From NCBI RefSeq assembly GCF_030440515.1, contig NZ_CP076543.1, positions 8,173,146 through 8,237,145 of the forward strand: a stretch of DNA of 64,000 bases, in the 5' to 3' direction. The translations under genes and the position numbers were made by a program. Positions 18,584-28,500 of the stretch are shown here, piece by piece. Source of the stretch: Streptomyces xanthophaeus (GTDB lineage Bacteria > Actinomycetota > Actinomycetes > Streptomycetales > Streptomycetaceae). Each line of letters opens with the position of its first letter. The stretch's first letter is position 1. Below the pieces are notes generated by a model that was not told the DNA's origin, made no database searches, and worked only from the letters and a program-made list of their open reading frames with translations.

Positions 18584-21500
18584 ATGCTTCCCCTCTCCTC
18601 CTCGCAGGAGATCGTCTGGCTGCACGAGCAGATGCAGCCCGGCAGTCGCGCCTACAACTTCACCGCCTCACTGGACCTGTGGGGCACGCTCGACACCGGG
18701 GCGCTGCGCCGCGGACTCGCCGCCACCCTGGCACGCCATCCCGGTCTGCGGCTCGAACTCGTCGCCTCCACCGGGTCCGTACCGGCCCAGCGGGTCGCGT
18801 CGCAGTGTGCGCCGAGACTGCACACGGTCGACCTCAGCACCGACGAGGACCCCGAGGCGGCCTTCGCCCGTCTCCTGCGCGCCGAGGCCGAGACACCGCT
18901 CGACACCTTCGAGGCACCGCTCATCCGCTGGACGCTCGTGCGACTGGCCGAGCGCCACCACCGGCTGGTCCACGTCGAACACCACCTGATCCACGACGGG
19001 CACTCCTTCGCGATCCTGCTCGACGACGTCTTCCGCGTCTACCGCGCCCACGTCCTCGGCGAGACCCTGGAGCTCCCGACCGCCTCCTCGTACGCGGACC
19101 ACGTCCGGGAGCGGGCCGAGGCCGCGTACGCCCCCGAATCGCTCGACTTCTGGCGGGCCGAACTCCGCGACCAGCAGCACGACCTCCCGCTGCCGGGCCT
19201 GACCCGCCCCGGCGCCCGCCGCAAGCACCACGGCGGACAGCTGCGCCAGACCATCGGCGCCGATCTCACCGAACGCCTGCGCGCACACGCCCGTACCCGC
19301 GGTCTCACCCCCTTCTCCACGCTCCTCGGCCTGTTCGCCGAACTCCTGCGCCGCCACAGCGGCCGCTCCCGGATGGTCATCGGCACCGCCGTCGGCAACC
19401 GCCCCCTCGGCTACGAAGACGCCGTGGGCATGTTCGTCAACACCATCCCGCTGCCCCTCGCCCTGGACGGCGCCGCCCCCGCCCAGGACGCCATGGACGA
19501 GGTCACCGACACCCTCATCCGGGCCCTGCCGCACCAGGACGTACCGGTCCAGGAGCTGACCCGGGCGCTCGGCATGCACACCTCCGGCGCCGACAACCCG
19601 CTCTTCTCCGTCATGTTCAGCGCCCACGACGCCCCGCTGCCCGAGATCGACGTGCCCGGCCTCGACATCACCCTCTTCGAAGGCTTCAACACCGGCACCA
19701 CCCGCTTCGACCTCGACGTGGTCCTGCTCCCGGACGACCGGCGCGGCGTCACCCCGCGCCACGGCGCGCCCGGCATGACGCTGGTCTGGGACTACGATAT
19801 GGACCTCTTCGGCGAAGACGTCGCCCGGCTGCTCTCCGGCCGCTTCCTGGACCTGCTGCGCGCCTATCTCGACAGCCCCGAGACCCCGCTGGCCGACCTG
19901 GTGCCGACCGCCCCGGAGCCGGCCGCCGCACCCGTGCCCGTCCCGGCCGACCGCGATCCGCTGGATCCCGTCGCCGCGCACCACCCGTCGCAGCCGGCCC
20001 TGCTGTGGGGCGCCCGCCGTCTCACCTACGGCGAACTCGACGACCGCGTCGGCTCGCTCGCCGAGCGACTGCGCGCCGCCGGTGTGACGCCCGGCCGGCC
20101 GGTGGCCGTGGTCCTGCCCCGGGGGACCGACTCCGTCGTCGCCCTGCTCGCGTGCCTGCGGACCGGCGCCGTCTACTGCCCGCTGTCCCCGTCCGATCCG
20201 CCCGCCCGGCTCGGTCTGCTGCTGGAGCGGCTCGCCCCGGCGCTGGTGCTCACCGGTGACGGCACCCCGGCCCTGCCGGAAGCACTGCCGACCGCCCGGA
20301 TCGACGCCCCGGTCCTGCCTCCCGCGCGCGGAACCGCCGCACTTCCCGGCACCGCGTACGTCATCCACACCTCCGGCTCCACCGGGCTGCCGAAGCCGGT
20401 CGCCGTCGGCCCCGCGGCACTCGTGCACCATCTGACCGCGGCCGCCGACCGGTTCGGCCTCACCACCTCGGACCGGGTCCTGATGTTCGCCCAGCCGTCC
20501 TTCGACGTGGCGCTCGAAGAGGTGCTGCCGGCCCTGCACGCCGGCGCGTGCCTGGTCCTGCCCGAGCACGAGGTGCCCACGGGCGCGGAGCTCGCCGACC
20601 TGCTGGGATCCGCCCGGGTCACCGTCGCCAACCTGCCCACCAGCTACTTCCTCGCCACCCGTGAGGACCTGCGTCCTGCACTGCGCGACGGGAGCTGGGC
20701 GCCCAGGCTCCTGGTCCTCGGCGGCGAGCGCCTTCCCGTGGAGGCCCTGCGCGGCGTCCTCGCCGACACCGACGCCACCGTGCTCAACATGTACGGCGTC
20801 ACGGAGGCCGCCATCAGCTCGACCGTCCACGAGGTCTCCCGCGACGCCCTCGCCGAGGGATCCGAGATCCCCCTGGGCACCGAGCTCCCGGGCGAGCGGA
20901 TCCACGTCCTGGACGCCCACCGCCGTCCGCTGCCGCCGGGCGCGGTCGGTGAACTCGCCGTCGCCGGACCCGGTCTCGCCGAGGGCTACGCGGGCAACGA
21001 GGAGGCGACGGCCGCCCGGTTCGTGACCGTCGACACACTCGGCGGACAGCGCGTCTACCTCACCGGCGACCTCGGCTACCGCGGTCCGGACGGTCTGCTC
21101 TACTTCCTCGGGCGGCGCGACAACCAGATCAAACTGCGCGGTCACCGCATCGAGCTGGAGGAGATCGAGGCGGCCGCGTCCGCCGTGCTGGGCGGCCGGT
21201 CCTGCGCCGTCGTACTGGACCGGGAGAACCCCGGCGGGCCCCGGCTCGTCGGCTTCCTCGAAGACGGGGCCGACGGCGCGGCCTTCGACGAGAAGGCACT
21301 GCACGCCGAGCTGAGCCGCCGCCTGCCGGGCCCCCTCGTGCCCGCCCGCTGGGCACGGCTCGAGACCATGCCGACCCTCGCCGGCGGCAAGCCCGACCGT
21401 ACGGCACTGTCCCGCCGAGCGGCGGCGCTCGACCCCGACGACGCCGTGACCCCCGAGCCCGGAACCGGCTCGGAGCCCGGGCCCGCGACCACCGACGTGC

Positions 21501-21769
21501 CCGCCGTGTCCTCCGTGTCCTCCGTGTCCGACGATCCGATGACGGCTCTGCTCACGGAAGGCTGGCGCAAGGTCCTCGGCCACAGCCGTTTCGACGACCG
21601 CTCCCACTTCTTCCACAGCGGGGGCCATTCCCTGCTGGCCGCCGAGCTGGCCGCCTGGCTGGAGCCCCGGCTGGGCACGCGCCCGCCGCTGAAGGTGCTC
21701 TTCCGCAACCCCGTGCTCGCCGACCAGGCCGAAGCCCTCGCCACCACCGCCCTTTCCACGGAGTCGTGA
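18584..21769 (+). CDS. NRPS module C-A-T
   Basis: This 1061-residue single-module synthetase contains: a condensation domain (about 1-430) with intact HHLIHDG at 133-139; an adenylation domain (about 450-960) with LTYGEL, HTSGSTGLPKP (about 595), NMYGVTEAAI, LTGDLGY, GRRDNQIKLRGHRIELEEIE and GGKPDR carrying the A10 lysine; and a carrier domain with FFHSGGHSLL, Ser1016 taking the phosphopantetheine arm. Aligning to the PheA positions by eye, I read the specificity residues as D-V-E-N-V-G-M-I-S-K. This is closest in pattern to hydroxyornithine-type codes, but that assignment is weak. A 286-base spacer without a gene separates it from the C-like gene. Its stop overlaps the next start (TGATG). 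Confidence 0.92.
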   Translation: MLPLSSSQEIVWLHEQMQPGSRAYNFTASLDLWGTLDTGALRRGLAATLARHPGLRLELVASTGSVPAQRVASQCAPRLHTVDLSTDEDPEAAFARLLRAEAETPLDTFEAPLIRWTLVRLAERHHRLVHVEHHLIHDGHSFAILLDDVFRVYRAHVLGETLELPTASSYADHVRERAEAAYAPESLDFWRAELRDQQHDLPLPGLTRPGARRKHHGGQLRQTIGADLTERLRAHARTRGLTPFSTLLGLFAELLRRHSGRSRMVIGTAVGNRPLGYEDAVGMFVNTIPLPLALDGAAPAQDAMDEVTDTLIRALPHQDVPVQELTRALGMHTSGADNPLFSVMFSAHDAPLPEIDVPGLDITLFEGFNTGTTRFDLDVVLLPDDRRGVTPRHGAPGMTLVWDYDMDLFGEDVARLLSGRFLDLLRAYLDSPETPLADLVPTAPEPAAAPVPVPADRDPLDPVAAHHPSQPALLWGARRLTYGELDDRVGSLAERLRAAGVTPGRPVAVVLPRGTDSVVALLACLRTGAVYCPLSPSDPPARLGLLLERLAPALVLTGDGTPALPEALPTARIDAPVLPPARGTAALPGTAYVIHTSGSTGLPKPVAVGPAALVHHLTAAADRFGLTTSDRVLMFAQPSFDVALEEVLPALHAGACLVLPEHEVPTGAELADLLGSARVTVANLPTSYFLATREDLRPALRDGSWAPRLLVLGGERLPVEALRGVLADTDATVLNMYGVTEAAISSTVHEVSRDALAEGSEIPLGTELPGERIHVLDAHRRPLPPGAVGELAVAGPGLAEGYAGNEEATAARFVTVDTLGGQRVYLTGDLGYRGPDGLLYFLGRRDNQIKLRGHRIELEEIEAAASAVLGGRSCAVVLDRENPGGPRLVGFLEDGADGAAFDEKALHAELSRRLPGPLVPARWARLETMPTLAGGKPDRTALSRRAAALDPDDAVTPEPGTGSEPGPATTDVPAVSSVSSVSDDPMTALLTEGWRKVLGHSRFDDRSHFFHSGGHSLLAAELAAWLEPRLGTRPPLKVLFRNPVLADQAEALATTALSTES

Positions 21770-23691
21770 TGATCCAGTCCCCGACCGCGCCCGCCCTTCC
21801 CGCCACGCCCCTCGACACCGCATCCACGCCGAGCGTCGCCCACGGCCCCGCAGCCGAACCGACCCGTGTGCTCGCCCGCTTCGAGGACTGGGCCCGGCGT
21901 ACCCCGCAGGCCCCGGCAGTGATCGACCGTACGGAGACCTGGACGTACCAGGACCTCGACGCGGCGGCCGCGCTGGTCGCCGCCGATCTGGCCGACCGCG
22001 TCCGGCCCGGTGACCTGGTCGGCGTCTGCCTCGACCGGTCCACCGCCCTGGTGGTGACCGCCGTCGCGCTCGCCCGGCTCGGCGCCGTCTACCTGCCGCT
22101 CGGCCCGCGCCCCGGCGAACGCCGCATCCAGGCCGTCACCGAGGACCTCGACGTGGCCTGCCTCATCGGCGACCCCGCCGTCCTGCCCGCGGAACACCGC
22201 GGCGGGGAGCACGTCCTGCTGGCGCTGCCCACCGGCGGCGTCAACGCCCCCGCCACCGCGGTGGCCGCCTTCACCGACTCCGTCCGTGGCACCCGGCGCG
22301 CCCCCGACGGCGCCCTGTACGCCGTCCTCACCTCCGGTTCCACCGGCCGCCCCAAGGCGGTCGCCGTGGCCGAGTCCTCGCTCTCCGTCGCCCTCGACTG
22401 GTACCGGGCCGAGACCGGCCTCGCACCGGGCGACCGCCAGTCCCTGCTCATCGGGGTCGCGTTCGACCCGCACCTGCTGGAACTGTGGGCCGCCCTGACC
22501 TCCGGCGCCGCCCTCGTCCCTGCCCCGGACGACACCCGCTGGGACTCGCACGTACTCACCGACTGGTGGCGTGACGCCGCCCTCACCCACGCCGTGGCGG
22601 CCACTCCCACCGTCGAACCGCTCCTGGACCGGCCCTGGCCGCAGGACCTGAAGCTGCGTCACCTCGTCGTCGGCGGCGACCGCATGCGCCGCCGCCCCGG
22701 CACCGACGTCACCGCGACCGTCCACAACGCCTACGGCCCCGCGGAAGCCACCGTCGTCACCACCACCCACACGATGCGCGGCGCCGACCCGGAGGCCGGC
22801 GACCCGACCCCGCCGCCCATCGGCACCGCGCTGCCGGGCGTCACCCTCGTCGTCACGGACGACGAAGGCCGCCCCGTCGCCCGCGGGCAGGAGGGCGAAC
22901 TGCGCGTCGGCGGCCACTGCCTGGCACTCGGGTACCTCGACCCCGAACTCACCGCACGCCGGTTCACCGCGCCTCCGCAGGACCTGGAACTGCCCGCGAT
23001 CGACCGCCTCTACCGCACCGGCGACCGGGTGCGGATGAACGCCGACGGCAGCCTGGACTTCCTCGGCCGCCTCGACGACCAGGTGAAGATCAGCGGGGTG
23101 CGGATCGAACCGGTCGAGGTGGAAGCCGCCTTCGAGCAGGACCCCCGGGTGCGCACCGCCGTCGTCACCGTGCTGCGCGACAGCTCCGGCCACGGCCGCC
23201 TCGTCGCGCACGTACGGCCCGCCGACGGCGCCGCCCCCGCGACCGGCGACCTCCTCGACGCGGTCCGGTCCTGGCTCCCCGAGCAGGCCGTCCCCACCGC
23301 TGTACGGATCGTCGACGGCTTCCCGCTCGACGCCAACGGCAAGGTGGACCGGCCCGCCCTGGCAGCCCAGGCCCAGGCCTCGGTGCCCGTACCGTCCAGG
23401 ACCACCGCCACGGACGACCTCGCCGACGCCGACGTCACCGCCACCGTCACCGCCTCCGAGCGGCTGGTACTGGCGACCGTACGCGACCTCCTCGGCCGGC
23501 CCGGCATCGGACTCGGCGACAACTTCACCGACGCCGGCGGCACCTCCGTCGTCGCCGCACGGCTGCTGGCAACGGTCGAGCGCGAGGCCGGAGTACGCCT
23601 GCGCGCCCCCGAGCTGCTGCGCAGCACCGACCTGCGCGCCTTCGCCGCCCTCCTCGACCAGCGCCGGACCCCGCGCCCGGAAGGAGACTGA
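21769..23691 (+). CDS. NRPS A-T didomain protein (first)
   Basis: This 640-residue adenylation-carrier protein has no condensation domain, so it loads an amino acid for use by a C domain on another protein. Adenylation cores are WTYQDLDAAAA, LTSGSTGRPKAVAV (about 187), HNAYGPAEATVV, YRTGDRVRMN, GRLDDQVKISGVRIEPVEVE and LDANGKVDR. My by-eye code is D-P-L-A-V-G-A-V-V-K, which I cannot match to a substrate. The carrier motif is DAGGTSVVAARL with Ser593; GGTS in place of GGHS is a known variant. ATG 21769 overlaps the preceding stop by one base; a GTG directly before it is an alternative. About 30 Ala/Pro/Thr-rich residues at the N-terminus may be a docking tail. Confidence 0.9.
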   Translation: MIQSPTAPALPATPLDTASTPSVAHGPAAEPTRVLARFEDWARRTPQAPAVIDRTETWTYQDLDAAAALVAADLADRVRPGDLVGVCLDRSTALVVTAVALARLGAVYLPLGPRPGERRIQAVTEDLDVACLIGDPAVLPAEHRGGEHVLLALPTGGVNAPATAVAAFTDSVRGTRRAPDGALYAVLTSGSTGRPKAVAVAESSLSVALDWYRAETGLAPGDRQSLLIGVAFDPHLLELWAALTSGAALVPAPDDTRWDSHVLTDWWRDAALTHAVAATPTVEPLLDRPWPQDLKLRHLVVGGDRMRRRPGTDVTATVHNAYGPAEATVVTTTHTMRGADPEAGDPTPPPIGTALPGVTLVVTDDEGRPVARGQEGELRVGGHCLALGYLDPELTARRFTAPPQDLELPAIDRLYRTGDRVRMNADGSLDFLGRLDDQVKISGVRIEPVEVEAAFEQDPRVRTAVVTVLRDSSGHGRLVAHVRPADGAAPATGDLLDAVRSWLPEQAVPTAVRIVDGFPLDANGKVDRPALAAQAQASVPVPSRTTATDDLADADVTATVTASERLVLATVRDLLGRPGIGLGDNFTDAGGTSVVAARLLATVEREAGVRLRAPELLRSTDLRAFAALLDQRRTPRPEGD

Positions 23692-23692
23692 C

Positions 23693-25543
23693 ATGACCGT
23701 CACCACCCCGCAGTCCGCCACTTCGCAGCCCACCCCCTCGCAGTCCGCCGGCCCGGCGACGGCCCTGCCGGCGCTCGTCGCGCGGCACGCCGCACTCACC
23801 CCCGGCGCGCTCGCCGTCGTGGACGGCGACACCACCCTCACGTACCGCCGTCTCCTCAGGGCCGGCCACGCCCTCGCGGCACACCTGCGCGCACACGGGG
23901 TGGCCCGCGGCGACCGGGTGGCGCTCCTGACGGCGCGGTCGTCCCGTACGGTCGTCGCGCAGCTCGGCCTGTGGCTGGCGGGAGCCGTGTGCGTGCCGCT
24001 CGACCCCGCCCAGCCCCGCCCGCGCACCGAGGCGATGATCGCCGACGCGCAGGTGAAGCTCACCGTCGGCGACGCGAAGCTGCTGGACGCGGCCACCCTC
24101 CCCGGCCCCGTCCTCGCCCTGCCCGAGGAGCCCCTCACGAATGGCCGCCCGATCGACGAGTCCGACCCGGACAGCCCGGCGTTCATCATGTTCACCTCCG
24201 GTTCCACCGGCCGTCCCAAGGGCGTCCTCGTGCCGCACGGGGCCATCGCCGAGCTGGTCACCGCACCCGACTACGTCACCCTCAGCAGCCGCGACCGCGT
24301 CCTGTTCCACTCGCCCATGACCTTCGACGCCTCGACGTTCGAAGTCTGGGCCGCGCTCGCCAACGGCGCCGCGGTCGTCGTCTGCACCGAGCAGCGGCCC
24401 TCCCTGGAGGACCTGGCACGGCACGTCGAGCGGCACGGCGTGACCGTGGCGTTCTTCACCACGGCCCTCTTCCACCAGCTCGCCGCACGCCGCTCCCGCG
24501 TCTTCGCCCAGCTCCGCTCGGTCGTCGTGGGAGGCGAGGCGATGGCCGCCGCCCAGGCCCGTGAGGTGCTCACCGCCTTCCCCTGGCTGGAGCTCGTCAA
24601 CGGCTACGGGCCGACCGAGACGACCACCTTCGCAACCGCCCACCGGGTCACCGAGCAGGACTGCGAAGGACCGATACCGATCGGCAGGCCCGTCTCCGGC
24701 GCCACAGCACACGTCCTGGACGCCGACGGCCATCCGGTCGCCGACGGCGACCGGGGAGAACTGTGGATCGGCGGCAGCAGGCTCGCCCACGGATACACGG
24801 GCCTGCCCGCACTCACCGCCGAACGGTTCGTCGAGCATCCCGCGGCCGGCGGGCGGCTCTACCGCACGGGCGACATCGTCTCCCTCCGTCCCGACGGCAT
24901 CCTCCAGTTCCACGGCCGCAACGACGACCAGGTCAAGGTCCGCGGCTTCCGCATCGAACCCGCAGAGGTCGAACACGCCCTCCGCGAGCAGCCGGACGTC
25001 GACGACTCCGCCGTCACCGTCGACGGCGCCGGCACCCCCGAGGCGCGCCTCGTCGCGTTCGTCGTCGCCGCGCCCGGCCCTGTACCGCACGGGTCGGCAC
25101 TGCGCGAGCGGCTCACCTCGGTCCTGCCCGCCCACCTGGTGCCCGACACGGTCACCGTGCTGGAGCGGCTGCCCCTCACCCCGGCCGGCAAGGTCGACCG
25201 GCGCGCACTCACCGCACGTGCGCACGCCGGCGAGGACCGGCCTGCCGACGGGCCGGCGGCGAAGATGACACCGCTGGAACAGGCCGTCGCCGAAGTGTGG
25301 AGCCAGGCACTGGGCAACGAGGTCACCCGCGCCGACGACGAGTTCCTCCTCCTCGGCGGCCATTCCCTCCTCGCCCTCGCCGTCACCGACGACCTGCGCG
25401 AGGAACTCGGCGTAGAACTGTCCCTCGCCGAGTTCTTCGCCGCCCCGACCGTCGCCGCGCAGGCCGCGCTGGTCGAACGCGCCCTCCTGGCCGCCCACGC
25501 GGACCTCCACCCCGAGACCCCGGAGCACAGCGATGTCCACTGA
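23693..25543 (+). CDS. NRPS A-T didomain protein (second)
   Basis: This 616-residue adenylation-carrier protein begins one base after the previous stop behind AAGGAGA. Cores: LTYRRLLRAGHALA, FTSGSTGRPKGVLVPHG (about 167), NGYGPTETTTFAT, YRTGDIVSL, GRNDDQVKVRGFRIEPAEVE, TPAGKVDRRAL. By eye the code is D-A-F-F-V-G-G-T-F-K, close to published valine and isoleucine codes (D-A-F-W-I-G-G-T-F-K and D-A-F-F-Y-G-I-T-F-K), so a branched aliphatic amino acid is the likely substrate. The carrier motif is LLLGGHSLLALAV with Ser558. Like its neighbour it lacks a condensation domain. Its last 11 bases overlap the start of the final synthetase gene, so translation is probably coupled. Confidence 0.9.
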   Translation: MTVTTPQSATSQPTPSQSAGPATALPALVARHAALTPGALAVVDGDTTLTYRRLLRAGHALAAHLRAHGVARGDRVALLTARSSRTVVAQLGLWLAGAVCVPLDPAQPRPRTEAMIADAQVKLTVGDAKLLDAATLPGPVLALPEEPLTNGRPIDESDPDSPAFIMFTSGSTGRPKGVLVPHGAIAELVTAPDYVTLSSRDRVLFHSPMTFDASTFEVWAALANGAAVVVCTEQRPSLEDLARHVERHGVTVAFFTTALFHQLAARRSRVFAQLRSVVVGGEAMAAAQAREVLTAFPWLELVNGYGPTETTTFATAHRVTEQDCEGPIPIGRPVSGATAHVLDADGHPVADGDRGELWIGGSRLAHGYTGLPALTAERFVEHPAAGGRLYRTGDIVSLRPDGILQFHGRNDDQVKVRGFRIEPAEVEHALREQPDVDDSAVTVDGAGTPEARLVAFVVAAPGPVPHGSALRERLTSVLPAHLVPDTVTVLERLPLTPAGKVDRRALTARAHAGEDRPADGPAAKMTPLEQAVAEVWSQALGNEVTRADDEFLLLGGHSLLALAVTDDLREELGVELSLAEFFAAPTVAAQAALVERALLAAHADLHPETPEHSDVH

Positions 25544-28500
25544 CACCGACTCCGCGGCCCGCGACCGCAGGCAGCAACTCCAGCAGGAGCTGCTGCGCCG
25601 GGCCCGCGCCGGAACCGCCCGGCGCGCGACGGCCGAAGCCGAGCCCACCGCCGGCGCGAGCGCCGGTCGGGACGGCCACGCACCGCAGGACACCGTCCCC
25701 TCCGCCACGCCCACCACGGCCCCGCAGGCCGCAGGGGTCCCCCTCTCCCGCGCCCAGCGCCGCATGTGGCTGATGGAGCGGCTCGGCGGCGCGGGCGACT
25801 CCTACCACGTCCCGTTCGCCACCCGTGTGCGCGGACCGTTCGACGTCGCCGCGTTCTCCACCGCCCTCACCCAGCTGGTGGCCCGGCACGCCATCCTCCG
25901 CACCCGCTACACGGAGCACGAGGGCGAGCCCTGCCAGGAGGTGCTCCCGACGCCCCGGACGGTCGCCGTCCACGTCGTCGACACCGACGCCGACGCCATG
26001 GACGCCCCGCAGCTGCTGCGGCGCGAGACGGGCCGGCCGTTCGACCTCGCGGCCGGCGACGCGGTACGGGCGCTCGTCCTGCGCCACGGCCCTCAGGACC
26101 ACACCGTGCTGCTGACGTTCCACCACATCGCCGTGGACGGCGCCTCACTGGAGACCGTGGCCACCGAACTCGCCGCCCTCTACACGGCGGCCACCGGCGG
26201 AACGAGTCGCCACGCACTCGCCGCACCGCCGCAGTACGCCGACCACGCGCGCCGCGAGCACGACGCCCTGCCCGGCTTCGAGGCGGAACTGAACCGCTGG
26301 AGCGACCTGCTGGCCGACGCCGCCCCACCGCGCCTGCCCCGGCCGGCGGCCGCCGCGCCGCACACGGCCGCACGGCCCGGGGCCGCGCACCGCGTGCCCC
26401 TGGCGCCGACCGTGCCCGAAGCCCTGCGGGCACTGGGCGCACAGCGGCAGGCCACGCTCTTCGCCGTGTCGCTCACCGCGGCCTTCGCCGCACTGCACCG
26501 CCTCACCGGCGACGACGACCTCGTCATCGGCGTGGCCGGCACCCACCGCAGCGGAACCGCCATGCGCGGCCTGGTCGGCCTGTGCGTCAACACCCTGCCC
26601 GTACGGGTGGACGTCTCCGGCGACCCGTCCTTCGCCCAGCTGCTGCGCCGCGTGAGCGCCGCACTCCTCGAAGCGCAGCGCCACCGGCACATCCCCTTCG
26701 ACCTGGTCCTCGAACGCCTCGGCGCCGGGGCGCGCGGCGCCGACGGCACCGCGCTGGTCCGCGTCACCTCCGACGTCCTCGGCGAGCCGACGGTGCTCCG
26801 GCTGCCGGGTACGTCGGCCGAGTACGTCGACATCCCCTCCGACGGCGCCAAGTTCACCTTGTCCTACGGCCTCGTGCCCGGCGGCGACGACACCCGGCCC
26901 CAGGCGCTCGTCCAGTACGACCCGAACGCGCTGGACGACACCGTGGCGGAGGCGGCCGTCCGGGATTACGCGGCGCTGCTCCACGCGGTCGCCGCCGACC
27001 CGGAACTCGCCCTGAGCAAGCTGGCCCTCACCGGCCCGAGCGACGGCTCCGGATCCGGGGACGGCGCCGCCCCCGGGGACGATGACGGGCCGCAAGGCGA
27101 CCGTCACCCGGCCGCGCAGGCTCTGCGCGCCCACCCGGGCGTCGCCGACGCCACGGTGGTCCGGCCCGGGCAAGGGCCGCCCGTGGCCTACGCCGTCCTG
27201 CACGACAGCGTCGGCCCGTCCGGTCACGAACTGCTGGGCCTGCTGCGCCGGTCGCTCCCGCCCGAGGCCGTGCCCGCCACGGTCACACTGCTCGACGTGC
27301 TGCCGCGCTCGGCCGCCGGGCCGCTCGACCACACCCGGCTGCCCGGGACGTCCACGCCGAACGCCCCGTCCGGCCCCCGGGCCGCAGCGGTCAGGGAGAC
27401 CTTCACCGCGGTGCTCGGTGTCTCCCCGTCGCCGGACGACGACTTCTTCGCCCTCGGCGGCCACTCCCTGAAAGCCGTTCAGCTCGCCGAACGCCTGCGT
27501 ACGGACCTCGGGCTGCCGCTCACGGGCCTCGACGTGCTCCAGGCCCGTACGCCCCGGGCGCTGACCGCGCTCCTCGACGAACGGGCGGCGCAGCAGAGCG
27601 CCGCGAAGACCGCGAGCAGGCCGGCCCCCCGCTCCCGGGACATCCGCCCGGGCACGGTGCTGGTCACCGGCGCCACGGGCGGCGTGGGCGCGTTCGTCGT
27701 GCGTGAACTCGCCGCGCAGGGCCGCCCCGTGCTGGCGCTGGCCCGGCCCGAGTCCGCCCATCTCATCGCCACCGAGGGCGTCGACGTCATCGAAGGCGAC
27801 CTCTCCGACCTGGCCGGGCTGCGGGACGCCGTCGCGCAGGCCGACGCCGTCGTCCACTCCGCCTGCACCTTCACCCGGCACGACGTGGACCTGGCGGCGA
27901 TGGAGACGATGGTCGACGCCTGGCGGCGCGGACCGTTCGTCTTCGTCAGCAGCGTCGACGCCTACGGGCACCCCGGGACCGACCGGGTCGCCGAGGAGGC
28001 GCCGCCCCACGAGCCCGTCAGCCCGTACGGGCGGGCCAAGCTCGACTGCGAGGCCATGCTGCTGCGCGCCGCGGGGACCGAGGGGCGCGGGGGCGCGAGC
28101 GCCGTACGGTCACCGCTCGTCTGGGGCGCGCACGACCGGCTGCGCGAACAGCTGCGCTGGGGTGCCATCGGCACGCTCTACCAGGCCGCCCGCGAAGGAC
28201 GGCCGATCGACCTGCCCCGTCCCGGTACCGGCGGACACGGCTGGTACGGAGCCGCCTGGGTACACGCGGCCGCCCTGGCCCGCGCGGTGGCCGAGAGCCT
28301 GGACCGGCCCGTGCACGGAGTCGCCAACGCGTGCAGCGGCCACGTGTCCTGGCACGACCTGGCGCAGGACCTCACGGAACTGCACGGCACCCGCGCGGAC
28401 TTCCGCACCACCGAGGCCGTGCCCCGGGACCTCGACCACCGCTGGCACTACGACAGCGCACGCCTGGCCCGTCCCCTCCGCGCACGCCCGGGAGAGGACC

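Noticed and set aside
18668..21823. 1051-codon open frame antisense to the C-A-T gene
   Set aside because: It is the mirror of a high-GC coding gene, with no motifs, no ribosome site and codon third positions that follow the plus-strand gene.
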